From contig NZ_CP096205.1 in assembly GCF_023195775.1 (NCBI RefSeq), forward strand, positions 3,369,001 through 3,433,000: 64,000 nt of DNA, written 5' to 3'. The position numbers and the translations under genes are program-made. Below are positions 62,450 to 64,000 of this stretch, piece after piece (the stretch's first letter is position 1; the number at the start of each line of letters is the position of its first letter). Below the pieces are notes generated by a model. That model made no database searches. It was not told where the DNA came from and worked only from the letters and a program-made list of their open reading frames with translations. The DNA comes from Flavobacterium azooxidireducens. Lineage in GTDB: Bacteria > Bacteroidota > Bacteroidia > Flavobacteriales > Flavobacteriaceae.

Positions 62450-64000
62450 TTATTGTTTCACCACTCTCACCGTTCTCGTTTCTTCACCTTGTGTTACAAT
62501 CATATTGTAAACTCCCGATGGATAACGGTCACCAAATTGGTAGTTAGCAACTTCGCTTGCATTTACTTCTTTTACTTCTAAAAGTCTTCCGGCCATGTCA
62601 TATACAGTCAAGCTCACTTTTTCAGTATTGGAAGTTCTTACATCAACAGCAAAACTGTTTGCAAATGGGTTTGGATAAGCCACTGCTTTGAATTCTGTTG
62701 GTAAGTTGATCGTTTCTTCAGTTTTAACTAAATTTGATCTTAGACCACCACCTGGCACTAGAATATTACAATCTTTTCCTGGATAAAAATAACCGTAAAT
62801 TTCAGCTTCTACTGTTACCGAATAGTTACCACCCGGCGTTAAAGTCTGCAATGCATTAAAGTTACTCAACCTAAAGAATCGTGCTGATGTAGTGTATACT
62901 TGGTTATAGCTAACACCATCACTTAACGTGAAACGATATTGTGTTGCTCCCGTTAATGGTGTAGCATAAATTGGTGTGGTCATTGAGGTTGGTGTAATAC
63001 CTTGCTCACCTCCGCAACTTACTATTGTGGCTTCTGGTGCCTCTGGCGTAAATACTGAACATGTTGCTCCGTATAAAGACCAAACTACTTCTCCGTTTAC
63101 GTCTGCTTTTACACGAACGCGTACCTGATATTCCGCTGCATACACATAGTCAATTCCACTTAACTGTGTTATTTTGAAATTGTTTGTGGAACGTTCTATA
63201 GTAGTGGTTTCAACTGATGTGCCTCCTTCAATTCGACTTACTTCAAATTCATACCCTAAGGCTGAAGTTACTGTAATTGCATAGATTCCCGCTTGAAGTG
63301 ATTGCAATTCTTTACCACAAACTGTACTACTTATAGATGTTGTTGGAACCGATGGTGTATTGATTTCACAAGATGTTCCGTAATCTTGCCATTCATTATT
63401 GATTCTAACCATTACACGGATGGAGTAAGCAGTATTGAAACCTGCAATATCCGTTTCACTGATACGAATCATCGCAATTGTTTTTTCTACTTCTCTAACT
63501 GCCGTTGTAGATAAATTGGTTATCTCATAACGGTAACCTGTTACAGTTGCTCCGTTAGGTAAACCTGTAGGAGTATCAGCTAAAATAGAAGAATTAACAT
63601 GTTGCAATGTAGTTCCATTGAAATAGGGGCGGATTTGGGTTAAAACCGGAGGGCAACCATCCGTTAATTCTCCGGCACAATTTTGAAGAATGCCATCATA
63701 ACAAATTTCGGTAGCTCCCGGATAGATAGTGTCATCGGAATCATCACAATCTAAACCTAAAGATGTTTCGGTATATTCAGATGGTAATAATTCTCCATAA
63801 CAAACAGATTCACTACCTCCAACTGTATATCCATCTCCGTCTGCATCAACATAAAACGAACCCGATCTCCAAACTGTTGGATCATTGTCATCACAGTCGC
63901 CACTAATTCCTTCAGTACTTGTCCAGTCTTCACCGGGAGAAGTGGCTGAAATTTGTGTATCTATATAATAACCATCAGTATCTGCATCTAAATACCATGT
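62450..64000 (-). CDS. Large T9SS-secreted surface protein with MopE-type metal-binding motif (5' end outside window)
   Basis: The frame is open from the window end to the stop at 62450, about 516 residues. Near 63700-64000 it codes DxDxDG and DCDDSDDTIYPGATEICYDG, a pattern of the MopE-like putative metal-binding motif. Beta-sandwich repeats with conserved Cys follow (three copies of about 110 residues each: GYRYEIT... EINTPSVP; YEFEVSRIEGG... CSVFTPEAPE; YRFTLSDGVS... CNILVPGGG). The C-terminal ~80 residues (AVAYPNPFANSFAVDV ... RLLEVKEVNA ... SGVYNMIVTQGEETRTVRVVK) are a T9SS sorting domain. Adhesin-like surface protein; ligand unknown. Confidence 0.9.
   Translation of the reverse strand, partial: TWYLDADTDGYYIDTQISATSPGEDWTSTEGISGDCDDNDPTVWRSGSFYVDADGDGYTVGGSESVCYGELLPSEYTETSLGLDCDDSDDTIYPGATEICYDGILQNCAGELTDGCPPVLTQIRPYFNGTTLQHVNSSILADTPTGLPNGATVTGYRYEITNLSTTAVREVEKTIAMIRISETDIAGFNTAYSIRVMVRINNEWQDYGTSCEINTPSVPTTSISSTVCGKELQSLQAGIYAITVTSALGYEFEVSRIEGGTSVETTTIERSTNNFKITQLSGIDYVYAAEYQVRVRVKADVNGEVVWSLYGATCSVFTPEAPEATIVSCGGEQGITPTSMTTPIYATPLTGATQYRFTLSDGVSYNQVYTTSARFFRLSNFNALQTLTPGGNYSVTVEAEIYGYFYPGKDCNILVPGGGLRSNLVKTEETINLPTEFKAVAYPNPFANSFAVDVRTSNTEKVSLTVYDMAGRLLEVKEVNASEVANYQFGDRYPSGVYNMIVTQGEETRTVRVVKQ

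Overview
The window is AT-rich, gene-dense chromosomal DNA from a member of the Bacteroidota, most likely Flavobacterium or a close relative. The evidence is a SusC/SusD pair, several secreted proteins ending in type IX secretion (T9SS) C-terminal sorting domains, TAnnTTTG-type -7 promoter boxes, and family-level resemblance of most proteins to flavobacterial ones. I see no rRNA, tRNA, transposase, prophage or CRISPR array.

Layout. 1-9.6 kb: the 3' part of a pectin utilisation locus, with a SusC-like receptor (cut by the window edge), a SusD lipoprotein, a PL10 pectate lyase with only a signal peptide, a very large CE8 pectinesterase and a PL1 pectate lyase that both carry T9SS tails, and a small T9SS protein with its own promoter and a LacI-type palindrome. 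The likely scheme is surface de-esterification and cleavage, import by SusCD, and periplasmic finishing by PL10. 9.8-23.7 kb: a NYN/LOTUS protein, an alpha-oxoamine synthase (sphingolipid or sulfonolipid type), a LOG protein, uvrA divergent from a small Tudor-like protein, a Fic protein, a ClC channel, gamma-glutamyltransferase, an ACP-phosphodiesterase-like protein, glmM and an unusual exported peptide deformylase.

23.7-44.2 kb: a 17-residue-repeat protein, a PD40 protein, a class V aminotransferase, an LpxL-like acyltransferase, a rhomboid protease, a SIMPL protein behind a possible sigma-54 promoter, a KefC/KefF-like pair, purB, a DoxX protein, a zinc-cysteine-less sirtuin, two ECF sigma operons (one with an RskA-type anti-sigma, one with a 4-TM protein and DUF4252), TerC, several small membrane or lipoproteins, murQ, a ZIP transporter and a methyltransferase. 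44.3-64 kb: an RlmL-like rRNA methyltransferase, thrB and thrA (no thrC beside them), NAD(P)H-hydrate repair, menD, an unrecognised membrane protein flanked by a 111-bp direct duplication, a DEAD-box helicase, rdgB, acetyltransferases, a hemolysin III family protein, a hybrid 7TMR-DISM histidine kinase and the C-terminal part of a large T9SS surface protein.

A second layer is a set of short repeats scattered between genes and, at two places, inside reading frames (glmM and a methyltransferase N-terminus). One intergenic gap (54.5-55.0 kb) holds a decayed menD tail and a GC-rich palindrome nested in a structured repeat. No single spectacular new system is visible. The best leads are the stand-alone secreted module of the pectin locus with its operator, the Tudor-like gene divergent from uvrA, the exported deformylase, and the mobile short repeats that enter essential genes.
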